The notes: generated by a model not told the origin, from the letters alone. DNA of 5,629 nucleotides from Clostridiales bacterium (GCA_007134725.1 SLKF01000036.1:1-5629), one strand, 5' to 3'; shown: positions 1-5,629, counted from the stretch's first letter. Translations and numbers: made by a program.

Positions 1-1
1 G

Positions 2-1222
2 GAAGATTTTATCACAATCGATGAGCAGGTGATACAAAGTGCCTTTAATTTTGACACCTCGGCGTTAAATATCAACTTTTTGGATTTTGATTTAAATTTC
101 GATCAAATTGCCTTTCCCGATTTGGATTTGGATACCCTTGCTGAAAATATTTCTACACAGATCAATGTGCCGACGGAGGATATTCAATTGATACTGACGA
201 ATATCTTACAGGATTTTGCAACAGAGCAGGAGGAGCAAGAGGTTACGGATCTTGATCAGTGGGTTCTTAATTTTAACGAATATATCAACAGCGAAGAAGT
301 ACAAACCCGGTTGACGGCGGAATTTCAACAAATCAACGAAAACAATCAAATCGCTCAAAACCTGACGGAGATTGTACAAAACTACTTTACATCCTATGTA
401 ACCGTCACTTTCAATCAAATCATGGAAAGTGTACAACGGGATATTACAAGACAGATAGAAGCCGAAATCCCACGAATCGCAGCAAACATTCAAAACGGAA
501 TCAGCATTGATACAAATCAGCTGTCCCAAGCCTTTCAATTTAATATAGAGGAAGATGAACTGTTCGGTTTATTCAATAGTTTGGGACAAACCGGTCAAAC
601 AAGCCAAAAAGGGAATTTGCGGGAACTGGGTTATCGGGATCTTGATGAGCCCACACAAATTGATCTTTATCCGAAAGACTTTACGACAAAGGATCGTGTG
701 GTAGAATTTATTGATGAGTATAATGTCAAAATGTTAAGCACCAATCAGGGAGAAAAAGTGGTAAAGTATACGGATTTAATCGCTGCTATTTTATCCTCGG
801 TAACGACAATCATTGACACGATTACCTATGCACTGATTGCCTTTGTATCCATCTCTCTTGTGGTGTCTTCAATAATGATCGGGGTTATCACCTATGTTTC
901 GGTATTGGAGAGAATAAAAGAAATCGGGATACTGCGCGCGGTCGGGGCAAGTAAAAAGGATATTCGGAGAGTTTTCAATGCGGAAACCCTAATCATCGGT
1001 TTTATTGCAGGGGTTTTCGGTATAGGGGTAACCTATATCTTCAGCTATTTTGCCAATATTATTGTATATGACCGGTTTGGTATTGCCAATGTTTCATACT
1101 TGGAGTATGAAGCAGCAGGGATCCTGATCCTGATCAGTATGATCTTGGCCTTTGTGTCAGGGTTAATCCCGGCATCATCCGCCGCAAACAAAGATCCGGT
1201 TGAAGCGTTACGAAGTGAATAG
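2..1222 (+). CDS. Large ABC transporter permease, FtsX/MacB family (C-terminal part, 5' end outside window)
   Basis: Membrane subunit of an ABC exporter or lipoprotein/peptide-handling system of the FtsX/MacB type. The frame is open to the left edge, so the true start lies upstream; a GTG at 29 is in frame but is not a credible start. Numbered from that GTG, residues 1-255 are an extracytoplasmic region rich in Asp, Asn and Gln with amphipathic, coiled-coil-like stretches. Then come three membrane helices at about 265-290, 317-345 and 361-382. Between the first two is the cytoplasmic coupling segment EIGILRAVGASKKDI (299-313 region), and the protein ends with PASSAANKDPVEALRSE; both are hallmarks of the FtsX C-terminal domain. 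Relatives with this C-terminus are often over 1000 residues, with an ATP-binding domain fused at the N-terminus or encoded next door; neither can be seen here. A patatin-like gene follows after 27 bp. The family call is firm; the substrate is unknown. Confidence 0.9.
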   Translation, partial: EDFITIDEQVIQSAFNFDTSALNINFLDFDLNFDQIAFPDLDLDTLAENISTQINVPTEDIQLILTNILQDFATEQEEQEVTDLDQWVLNFNEYINSEEVQTRLTAEFQQINENNQIAQNLTEIVQNYFTSYVTVTFNQIMESVQRDITRQIEAEIPRIAANIQNGISIDTNQLSQAFQFNIEEDELFGLFNSLGQTGQTSQKGNLRELGYRDLDEPTQIDLYPKDFTTKDRVVEFIDEYNVKMLSTNQGEKVVKYTDLIAAILSSVTTIIDTITYALIAFVSISLVVSSIMIGVITYVSVLERIKEIGILRAVGASKKDIRRVFNAETLIIGFIAGVFGIGVTYIFSYFANIIVYDRFGIANVSYLEYEAAGILILISMILAFVSGLIPASSAANKDPVEALRSE

Positions 1223-1249
1223 GATTTTTTTGAAAAGAAGAGACCAATA

Positions 1250-1996
1250 ATGAAAAAAATCGGAATTGCACTGGGTGGCGGAGGGAGTCGGGGGTTTGCA
1301 CATATCGGGGTATTAAAAGCTCTGGAAGAGGAAGGGATTAAAATTTCACTGATTTCCGGAACCAGTGCGGGATCCATTGTAGGCGCCTTCTATGCGGACG
1401 GGAAAACCCCCGATGAGATTATGGAACTGATGAAAGATTTGGATCTTTACGACTTTGTAAAGTTTCGTTTGCCCAATAGAGGTTTTGCCAGTTTAAAAAA
1501 ACTGGAAGTGCTGCTGGAGGAGACGTTAGAGGCCAAAGACTTTAAGGATTTGAAAATGCCCTTATATGTTGCGGTGTCCAACCTGTCTTCGGGAGCGGCG
1601 GAGTATTTAAACGAGGGGGATATTTCCTTGGCGGTTCAGGCTTCCTCATCGATACCGATTCTGTTTTCGCCGGTGGAAATCGATGGAAACACCTATGTTG
1701 ACGGGGGTCTTTTGAACAATGTCCCTTTACTGCCACTGAAAGAGCAATGCGATAAAATTATTGCCGTGGATGTCACTCCGGTTCGAAAGGCGGCGACCAT
1801 TGATAATATGATGGATCTGGCAGCACGGATTTTCGAAATGTCCATTAGTATGCAGAATCACAAAGAGGATTGCGATCTTATTATTTCTCCGGAAGCCTTA
1901 AGTGAAATTCATATTTTGGATACGAGTCAGAATGAACGGATTTATAATATGGCCTATGAACATGTCAAAACCCTGGATCTTAGTGAATTTAAGTAA
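1250..1996 (+). CDS. Patatin-like phospholipase family protein (RssA/YchK-type serine hydrolase)
   Basis: Predicted cytoplasmic lipid acyl hydrolase with a Ser-Asp dyad, 248 residues, the normal size for short bacterial patatins. Visible motifs in order: the glycine-rich oxyanion loop GGGGSRG (9-15), the nucleophile elbow GTSAG (37-41, Ser39), a conserved region ASSSIPILFSPVEIDG (131-146), and the catalytic Asp in DGGLLNNVP (Asp151). No signal peptide is present. The ATG start is supported because the family begins a few residues before the Gly loop. The ribosome binding site is weak: the best match is GAAGAGA about 7 bases upstream, with no true GGAGG. The gene lies 27 bp after the permease stop with no promoter visible between them, so it is probably translated from the same mRNA. 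A terminator follows. The physiological lipid substrate is not known; a role in membrane lipid turnover is inference from the family. Confidence 0.93.
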   Translation: MKKIGIALGGGGSRGFAHIGVLKALEEEGIKISLISGTSAGSIVGAFYADGKTPDEIMELMKDLDLYDFVKFRLPNRGFASLKKLEVLLEETLEAKDFKDLKMPLYVAVSNLSSGAAEYLNEGDISLAVQASSSIPILFSPVEIDGNTYVDGGLLNNVPLLPLKEQCDKIIAVDVTPVRKAATIDNMMDLAARIFEMSISMQNHKEDCDLIISPEALSEIHILDTSQNERIYNMAYEHVKTLDLSEFK

Positions 1997-2014
1997 GTGT
2001 CTCCCTAGATAAGC

Positions 2015-2050
2015 GTCCCTGGGGAAGGTCTCGGGGATTTTTAGGGTTTT
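2015..2050 (+). terminator. Rho-independent terminator after the patatin gene
   Basis: A 9-bp stem is formed by TCCCTGGGG (2016-2024) and TCTCGGGGA (2029-2037) around the loop AAGG, followed at once by TTTTT (2038-2042) and, after AGGG, TTTT. Three of the nine pairs are G-U wobbles, so the hairpin is sound as + strand RNA but much weaker as - strand RNA. This makes it a one-directional terminator for the permease-patatin unit. It begins 20 bases after the patatin stop, the expected position. Confidence 0.7.
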
Positions 2051-2414
2051 AGGTATCTGCCAACTGAGCGCTTAAAATTCCTGTGGCGCCTAAAAATTGA
2101 GGCATTATAAATAGGGCCGGGATAAAGAACAGTCCTTGTCTTGCTACTGCCAGCAATAAGGATTCCTTCCCTTTCCCAATCGCTTGATAAAGAACACCGA
2201 TTGTGTTGGTAACCGCCAGAAAAATCATGGCTATGGAATAAAATCTTAACCCTTGAACACCGTAGGCAACAACGGCATCTGTAGCTCTAAACAATCCGAG
2301 GATATTCTCCCCAAAGATTATTAACAAGGTACTGCTAACCATGGCAACGATAACACTTAGCATCAAACTGTATTTTAAGCTGTCCGTCACTCTTTTTTTA
2401 TTATTGGAACTCAC
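2049..2414 (-). pseudogene. MATE-family efflux transporter remnant (C-terminal half fragment, both ends lost)
   Basis: A 121-codon piece of a multidrug and toxic compound extrusion (MATE) antiporter, whose full members have 12 membrane helices and about 450 residues. Recognisable segments are NNKKRVTDSLKYSL (4-17), GLRFYS (55-60), a YQAIGKGK loop (76-83), RQGLFFIPAL (92-101) and FGATGILSAQLAD-like text at 108-120. These match the region from about helix 9 to just before helix 12 of family members. Everything upstream is missing, and the frame stops exactly after AQLADT, where the family continues into its last helix. The apparent start is a GTG at 2414 inside a palindrome and has no clear ribosome binding site. 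Neither flank reads as the missing MATE sequence in another frame, so this looks like deletion at both ends, not a frameshift. It is very unlikely to make a working transporter. Confidence 0.85.
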
Positions 2415-2436
2415 AAGGGGACAGTTCCTTTGTGAG
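2410..2436. repeat. Imperfect palindrome at the broken edge of the MATE fragment (REP/MITE-like)
   Basis: CTCACAAGGG (2410-2419) and CCTTTGTGAG (2427-2436) pair over 10 positions, one of them G-T, around the loop GACAGTT. A competing pairing exists between GGAAC (2406-2410) and GTTCC (2424-2428). The core GGGGACAGTTCC resembles short palindromic repeats that I recall as dispersed in many bacterial genomes, some associated with IS200/Y1-type REP transposases; that is recollection, not a search. It does not fit the strict REP layout, because a GTAG lies directly 3' of the hairpin (2437-2440), not 5'. MATE-like sequence begins right beside it, so it marks a probable recombination or insertion junction. 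No transposase gene lies in the window. Confidence 0.55.
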
Positions 2437-2528
2437 GTAGCAATACGAATGTTTATGAGGTTTCTTCGAGGACCCCGCGCAAGGCCCTATGATGAAGTGT
2501 ATCAGTAAACCAAAGGGCACATGGACTT
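2437..2528. other. Non-coding gap between MATE fragment and Cache-GGDEF-EAL gene
   Basis: About 90 bp with no convincing gene. Read as - strand RNA it contains a short wobble-rich hairpin, AGGGCCTT - GCGC - GGGGTCCT (+ strand positions 2469-2488). That hairpin has no T-run after it, so it is a poor intrinsic terminator for the gene ending at 2529. Some short open frames cross the region, but none has a start with a ribosome binding site or recognisable protein text. It may belong to the same rearranged segment as the palindrome at 2410-2436. Confidence 0.4.
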
Positions 2529-4802
2529 TTATAAAAAGGACTTAATATTATAGTTTTTTAAAAAATCGATCGCTTTCACATCCGATAAAGGTTTGCTTAG
2601 AAGATATCCCTGAATAATATCACACCTATGTTTTTTGAGATATTCTTTTTGTTTTTCTTCTTCTATCCCTTCGGCAATAACGCTTAAGCCGATTTTATGA
2701 GACATCGATATGATATCGGAAGTAATTAAGTCTTTTTCGTCATGGTGACTGATTTCGTCAATGAAGTATTTGTCAATCTTAACTGAATCAATATTTAGTT
2801 CTCCGAGTCTGGATAAAGAGGAAAACCCTGTACCAAAATCATCCAGTGAAATTGATATTCCCATTTTTTTAATCTCTTCCAATTTTTCATTGATTAAATC
2901 AAAATTATCCAACAATACGGATTCTGTAATTTCAAACTCCAGGGATATCATATCTGCCCCGGCTAATGCCACATTTCTTCGAATGCTTTCTACAAATTCT
3001 TCTCTTAAGAGTTGAATACCGGAGATGTTGACGGCAACACTTACATGATAATAACCCAGTTCATTCAAACGTTTTCCAAACTTTAATGCCTGCAATAAAA
3101 TCCGGTTCCCCAAATCATAAATCTGCAATCGATCCTCTGCAATAGCAATAAACTCGTAGGGCGAAATCTGCCCTAAATCTTTGGTGTAGAGTCTGGCCAG
3201 TGCTTCAAATCCAACAATCTGATTTTTATTTATGTCCAGTTTTGGTTGGAATACAAGATAGAAAGATTCGGTATCCTTCCCCTCAATAACGGTTCGTAAA
3301 ACTTTTGCAATCTGATCCTGACGCAACATCTCTTTTTTCATTTCATCATTAAAAAATTTTATTTGATACTTTAAATCTCCATTAAGTTCAGGCAGGGCAA
3401 GGGTGGCATTTTGTAATATTTTATCTACGGACGTGTTTTTATTTTTGATTTCTACGATGGCTATTTCCGCATTTATATTTTGCGGGTCTGAACCACCGCT
3501 AAAAAGTTTCTCGAAAATACTCCCCAAATTATGTCCCCATTCCTTAAGTTCTTCATGGTCTTTGTAATTGTCCAGTACTAATATAAACCGATCCCCTTCA
3601 AAACGGAAGAACATGTCTTCAGGACTTAATAACTTGGTTATTTGAGAGGCTAGTTCTTTTAGTATTTCATTTCCATATACGAAACCATAGGTTATGTTTA
3701 ACACTTTGAAATTAGTACAATTAAGAAGTATTATGGCTTTTTTCATTTTTCCAGGGGCTTTAATAACCTCCTCTAAATATTCCATAAGGTATTCGCTGTT
3801 GGGAAGGCCGGTAAGTTTATCATAATATGCGTTATTAATATTCGACTTGTTTTTCCGGTAAGCATAATACAAAACACCACCAACAACAAAAAAGACTATG
3901 AAGAATATCAAAATACCGTTCAGAATAATTTCTTTTATTTCCCTGTTCACTTCCTCTGTTGCCCAAGTGATTGCCAAGGTTCCCAACTTTTTATTTTCAT
4001 AAATAACCGGTACAAAAACACTAAATATTTCATCGCCATCAATTTCCTCTTTATGTACATCATGTACATCCGGGTCATTGTTATCAATTCTTTCTTGAAC
4101 TTCCTGGCTCTCAATTGTGTAACTTATGTATTTAACAAGGTTGCTTGCAATTATTTCGTATTCTTCATTGATGAAAAATACGTGTTTTACATCCCGTCTA
4201 TTTGAAATATCATTGATTAACTTTGTAATTTCAAAATCTCCGAGAAAATTCTCTATGTTCCCAGCATGAACGCCAATTTGCACGAAATGGTCAGTGTCAT
4301 CTTTTACATAACCATACTTATAATATTCACCGCTTTCACTGTCCGGACGGATATCCTCCACTAGGGTTCTCTGACCGCTTACCATAAAATCATACACCGG
4401 ATGCCCCTCGTATGCTTTCCATCCAATATATTCCTCTGTGGTGCTGTATGCAACTTCCCCCTCGCGAGTATACAAATGGATTTCATCCACCTCGAGTTTT
4501 TGTGCAATTGCTTTAAACCGTTCAGGATCTTCCCGATCTTCAATCAGCAGGATTGACTGACCCGCCACCATGATTTTTTTATCAAAAAGTTCCGCAATAA
4601 CACTGTGTGCCTCTTTTGATTTTGTGATCCCATGGACATAGCTGTCCGCAATATTTAATGTGTTTGTTTCAAAAGTATTGTACCGTTCCTCAATGCGGTT
4701 TTTAGCCGTAACATATGTTAACAAAGCAAAACCTGCAATCAATATTATAAAAGGGATTATAAAAAATTTCATATCGGTCTTTTTCAGTTTATCCTTTTCC
4801 AT
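2529..4802 (-). CDS. Membrane-bound Cache-type sensor with degenerate GGDEF and intact EAL domain (predicted c-di-GMP phosphodiesterase)
   Basis: Predicted enzyme hydrolysing cyclic di-GMP to pGpG at the cytoplasmic membrane. Numbered from the ATG at 4802 (757 residues): membrane helix 12-33; extracellular sensor 34-291, reading like a double Cache domain (HPVYDFM at 134-140, YYKYGYVK around 160-167, FVQIGV at 173-178); helix 293-315; GGDEF domain about 327-487; EAL domain about 497-747. The GGDEF half keeps DKLTGLPN (328-335), but its signature is EGDRF (402-406), the first metal Asp is Asn361, the usual GD is GN (Asn378), and the I-site Arg is absent. It is therefore probably not a cyclase and may only bind nucleotide. 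The EAL half retains all expected catalytic residues: Glu533 in EAL, Asn592, Glu624 and Glu627 in EITE, Asp654-Asp655 in DDFGTG, Lys675, Glu711 and Gln731 in QGYLLSKP. The ATG is preferred over a GTG at 4811, which overlaps the ribosome binding site. It follows tetR by 34 bp, probably as one operon. Confidence 0.93.
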   Translation of the reverse strand: MEKDKLKKTDMKFFIIPFIILIAGFALLTYVTAKNRIEERYNTFETNTLNIADSYVHGITKSKEAHSVIAELFDKKIMVAGQSILLIEDREDPERFKAIAQKLEVDEIHLYTREGEVAYSTTEEYIGWKAYEGHPVYDFMVSGQRTLVEDIRPDSESGEYYKYGYVKDDTDHFVQIGVHAGNIENFLGDFEITKLINDISNRRDVKHVFFINEEYEIIASNLVKYISYTIESQEVQERIDNNDPDVHDVHKEEIDGDEIFSVFVPVIYENKKLGTLAITWATEEVNREIKEIILNGILIFFIVFFVVGGVLYYAYRKNKSNINNAYYDKLTGLPNSEYLMEYLEEVIKAPGKMKKAIILLNCTNFKVLNITYGFVYGNEILKELASQITKLLSPEDMFFRFEGDRFILVLDNYKDHEELKEWGHNLGSIFEKLFSGGSDPQNINAEIAIVEIKNKNTSVDKILQNATLALPELNGDLKYQIKFFNDEMKKEMLRQDQIAKVLRTVIEGKDTESFYLVFQPKLDINKNQIVGFEALARLYTKDLGQISPYEFIAIAEDRLQIYDLGNRILLQALKFGKRLNELGYYHVSVAVNISGIQLLREEFVESIRRNVALAGADMISLEFEITESVLLDNFDLINEKLEEIKKMGISISLDDFGTGFSSLSRLGELNIDSVKIDKYFIDEISHHDEKDLITSDIISMSHKIGLSVIAEGIEEEKQKEYLKKHRCDIIQGYLLSKPLSDVKAIDFLKNYNIKSFL

Positions 4803-4810
4803 AGTCCCCA

Positions 4811-4817
4811 CCCCCTC
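4811..4817 (-). promoter_or_regulatory. Ribosome binding site of the GGDEF-EAL gene (decides its start)
   Basis: On the - strand, GAGGGGG sits 8 bases before the ATG at 4802-4800. The in-frame GTG at 4811-4809 begins with the last G of this site, so it cannot be served by it. This fixes the start at 4802 and shortens the longest open frame by three codons. Confidence 0.75.
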
Positions 4818-4836
4818 ATAATCAACCCTTTGCTTG

Positions 4837-5424
4837 CTATTCTTTTAGAAAAGCTCTCCGGAAATAAACCCACATGATCTCTTGGTAGGCTTCTGCCATT
4901 TTTCTTCCCTTTATGGAAAAATAACTGATGTTTAACACCCCTTCAATATGGTTGAAAAAGAATTCTGTCAGATAATGCTTTTTTTGGGGGCAGTTGTTTC
5001 TTTCATCATCAGCTCTATCCCATAGTCCTTTAACCCTTTCTTTGATTCGGTTATTCAAGCGATAATAGGGGGATTTGCATTGCTCTTTAAGAGCAGGATT
5101 CGGCAGAAGCTCGATATGCTTGAAAAATTTAAAGTTATTGTTTTTATTAAAATAAGTGGTTATGGCATCGTAAATCATTTTAAAAGATTTTTCCGCATCC
5201 CCTTCATCCTCTAGCAGCAGGAATACATGATTCATATACTCTTCATAATCCCTGCACTTCATCGCTGTAATCAGGATAATAATTTCTTCTTTATTTTGGA
5301 AGTGGGAGTAAATCGAGGCTTTCTTGATGCCCACGGCGTTGCCTACTTCCTCAAGCGTGAATCGATCGCCTTTTTCACCAAAAAGATTGGACGCTGCTAA
5401 AAGAATTTCTTTTTTCTTTTGCAT
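4837..5424 (-). CDS. TetR/AcrR family transcriptional regulator
   Basis: A 195-residue DNA-binding regulator, the usual size of the family. The N-terminal helix-turn-helix is clear: KKKEILLAASNLFGEKG (3-19), then FTLEEVGNAVGIKKASIYSHFQNKEEII (22-49), with the recognition helix around 33-41 and the family's signature YxHFxNKEE ending. The rest (about 55-195) is a helical ligand/dimer domain with no recognisable ligand specificity; it contains three Cys (58, 116, 145) and several aromatics. The ATG start is supported by TAAGGAGA 7 bases upstream. It is the first gene of a likely two-gene unit with the Cache-GGDEF-EAL gene. A perfect inverted repeat 115 bp upstream is a good candidate for its own operator, implying autoregulation and control of the phosphodiesterase gene; this is inference. 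The inducing molecule is unknown. Confidence 0.92.
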   Translation of the reverse strand: MQKKKEILLAASNLFGEKGDRFTLEEVGNAVGIKKASIYSHFQNKEEIIILITAMKCRDYEEYMNHVFLLLEDEGDAEKSFKMIYDAITTYFNKNNNFKFFKHIELLPNPALKEQCKSPYYRLNNRIKERVKGLWDRADDERNNCPQKKHYLTEFFFNHIEGVLNISYFSIKGRKMAEAYQEIMWVYFRRAFLKE

Positions 5425-5431
5425 AATAGTT

Positions 5432-5439
5432 TCTCCTTA
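5432..5439 (-). promoter_or_regulatory. Ribosome binding site of tetR
   Basis: TAAGGAGA on the - strand lies 7 bases before the ATG at 5424-5422. It is a near-consensus site at ideal spacing and supports the chosen start. Confidence 0.8.
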
Positions 5440-5465
5440 CATAAATAGAATGAGTAAAACAAAGT

Positions 5466-5487
5466 ACAGGCAAATAAAATGCCTTGT
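5466..5487. repeat. Small hairpin in the tetR leader
   Basis: AGGCA (5468-5472) pairs with TGCCT (5480-5484) across the seven-base loop AATAAAA. Allowing one bulged base, the stem extends by ACA/TGT. It lies about 40 bases upstream of the tetR start, inside the probable transcript. There is no T-run on either side suggesting termination; function is unknown. Confidence 0.35.
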
Positions 5488-5502
5488 TTGCTCCTTCGTC
5501 TT

Positions 5503-5512
5503 GGGGATCCCC
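5503..5512. repeat. Perfect GGGGATCCCC palindrome in the tetR upstream region
   Basis: A 10-bp perfect palindrome in an otherwise AT-rich stretch, followed on the + strand by GGTTTTTAAAAAA. Outer arms GTCTT (5498-5502) and AAGAC (5530-5534) enclose it. It could be a protein-binding site or chance. As RNA the central stem would have no room for a loop, so it is not a good terminator. Confidence 0.3.
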
Positions 5513-5538
5513 GGTTTTTAAAAAACAGAAAGACCAGC

Positions 5539-5556
5539 CTAACTATGGTTAGTTAG
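5539..5556. promoter_or_regulatory. Probable TetR operator (perfect 7-4-7 inverted repeat)
   Basis: CTAACTA (5539-5545) and TAGTTAG (5550-5556) form a perfect inverted repeat with the four-base spacer TGGT. An 18-bp dyad of this size, upstream of a tetR-family gene and just downstream (in tetR's direction) of a -10-like box, is the standard arrangement for autorepression. CTAAC/GTTAG-type half-sites are plausible for this family. That the neighbouring TetR binds it is inference from position and symmetry. Confidence 0.6.
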
Positions 5557-5582
5557 ACAGGTCCGGTGATTTTCTCGGTATA

Positions 5583-5592
5583 TATAATTATA
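5583..5592. promoter_or_regulatory. Palindromic -10-like element TATAATTATA (possible tetR promoter, possibly divergent)
   Basis: A perfect 10-bp palindrome gives a consensus TATAAT on both strands. On the - strand, transcription would start near 5580, leaving a leader of about 155 bases before tetR with the operator within its first 45 bases. The -35 match at normal spacing is poor (roughly TACTTT), although TTTACA lies nearer. On the + strand no good -35 was seen either, and the downstream gene, if any, is outside the window. AT-rich DNA gives such boxes by chance, so the call is tentative. Confidence 0.35.
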
Positions 5593-5596
5593 CAAT

Positions 5597-5629
5597 CCTG
5601 TAAATCAGAAAAAGTACCTGCAAATCAGA
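5597..5629. repeat. Two direct repeats of CCTGYAAATCAGA at the right edge
   Basis: CCTGTAAATCAGA (5597-5609) and CCTGCAAATCAGA (5617-5629) match at 12 of 13 positions with a 20-bp period, about two helical turns. They lie just upstream of the putative tetR -10 box and reach the window end, so further copies may exist. They could be binding sites for an activator or for the regulator of a gene to the right. Confidence 0.5.

Noticed and set aside
206..538. 110-codon open frame on the - strand inside the permease gene
   Set aside because: It lies opposite a well-supported coding frame, its protein text has no family resemblance, and no ribosome binding site was seen.
1045..1377. 110-codon - strand frame across the permease-patatin junction
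   Set aside because: It overlaps two confident genes on the other strand and is Pro/Ile-rich text typical of an antisense shadow.
1542..1736. 64-codon - strand frame within the patatin gene
   Set aside because: It is Pro/Arg-rich antisense shadow text with no start signal.
1997..2050. Missing last helix of the MATE gene in another frame
   Set aside because: The - strand frames continuing past the stop give charged and Pro-rich text (such as IPKTLKIPETFPRD), not a membrane helix, so the end is truly lost and not frameshifted.
2469..2488. Possible terminator of the GGDEF-EAL gene on the - strand
   Set aside because: An 8-bp wobble-rich stem exists, but the sequence after it is CGAAGAAACC with no T-run, and the hairpin lies 40 bp past the stop.
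2761..3015. 84-codon + strand frame opposite the EAL domain
   Set aside because: It is Ser-rich shadow text opposite conserved EAL motifs.
5503..5520. Possible rho-independent terminator on the + strand (GGGGATCCCC followed by GGTTTTT)
   Set aside because: The palindrome leaves no loop bases, so the RNA stem would shrink to about three pairs. No + strand gene ends there.
5324..5521. 65-codon + strand frame over the tetR start and leader
   Set aside because: It is mostly antisense to the TetR helix-turn-helix coding region, with no recognisable protein features and no good ribosome binding site.
5597..5629. Possible edge of a CRISPR array
   Set aside because: The repeat unit is only 13 bp with 7-bp gaps, which is far too short; only two copies are visible and no cas gene is present.

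Overview
The window reads like a chromosomal segment of a low-GC Gram-positive anaerobe, most likely a clostridial Bacillota. The grounds are AT-rich DNA, AGGAG-type ribosome binding sites, a very large FtsX/MacB-type permease of a kind common in Clostridia and Lactobacillales, and a Cache-GGDEF-EAL protein of clostridial type. Genus cannot be fixed from this sequence alone.

Left part (1-2050, + strand): the C-terminal part of a large ABC transporter permease, cut by the window edge, is followed after 27 bp by a complete patatin-like phospholipase (RssA-type). A wobble-rich hairpin with a T-run closes this unit. The two genes are probably co-transcribed.

Middle (2049-2528, - strand): this is a scar. 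A 121-codon internal piece of a MATE-family multidrug/Na+ antiporter has lost its N-terminal two thirds and its last membrane helix. Its broken 5' edge coincides with a short imperfect palindrome carrying a GGGGACAGTTCC core. The following roughly 90 bp holds no recognisable gene.

Right part (2529-5629, - strand): a TetR/AcrR-family regulator is followed after 34 bp by a membrane-bound Cache-GGDEF-EAL protein. Its GGDEF half has lost the active-site signature (EGDRF, no I-site), while its EAL half keeps every catalytic residue. It is therefore predicted to be a sensor-controlled c-di-GMP phosphodiesterase under TetR control. Upstream of tetR lie a perfect 7-4-7 inverted repeat (probable operator), a palindromic TATAATTATA that could serve as a -10 box on either strand, and two copies of a 13-bp direct repeat at the window edge.

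No tRNA, rRNA, CRISPR array or intact transposase was seen. I did not find a clearly new multi-gene system. The best leads are the TetR-controlled degenerate-GGDEF/EAL pair with its patterned upstream region, and the MATE remnant bounded by a mobile-looking palindrome.
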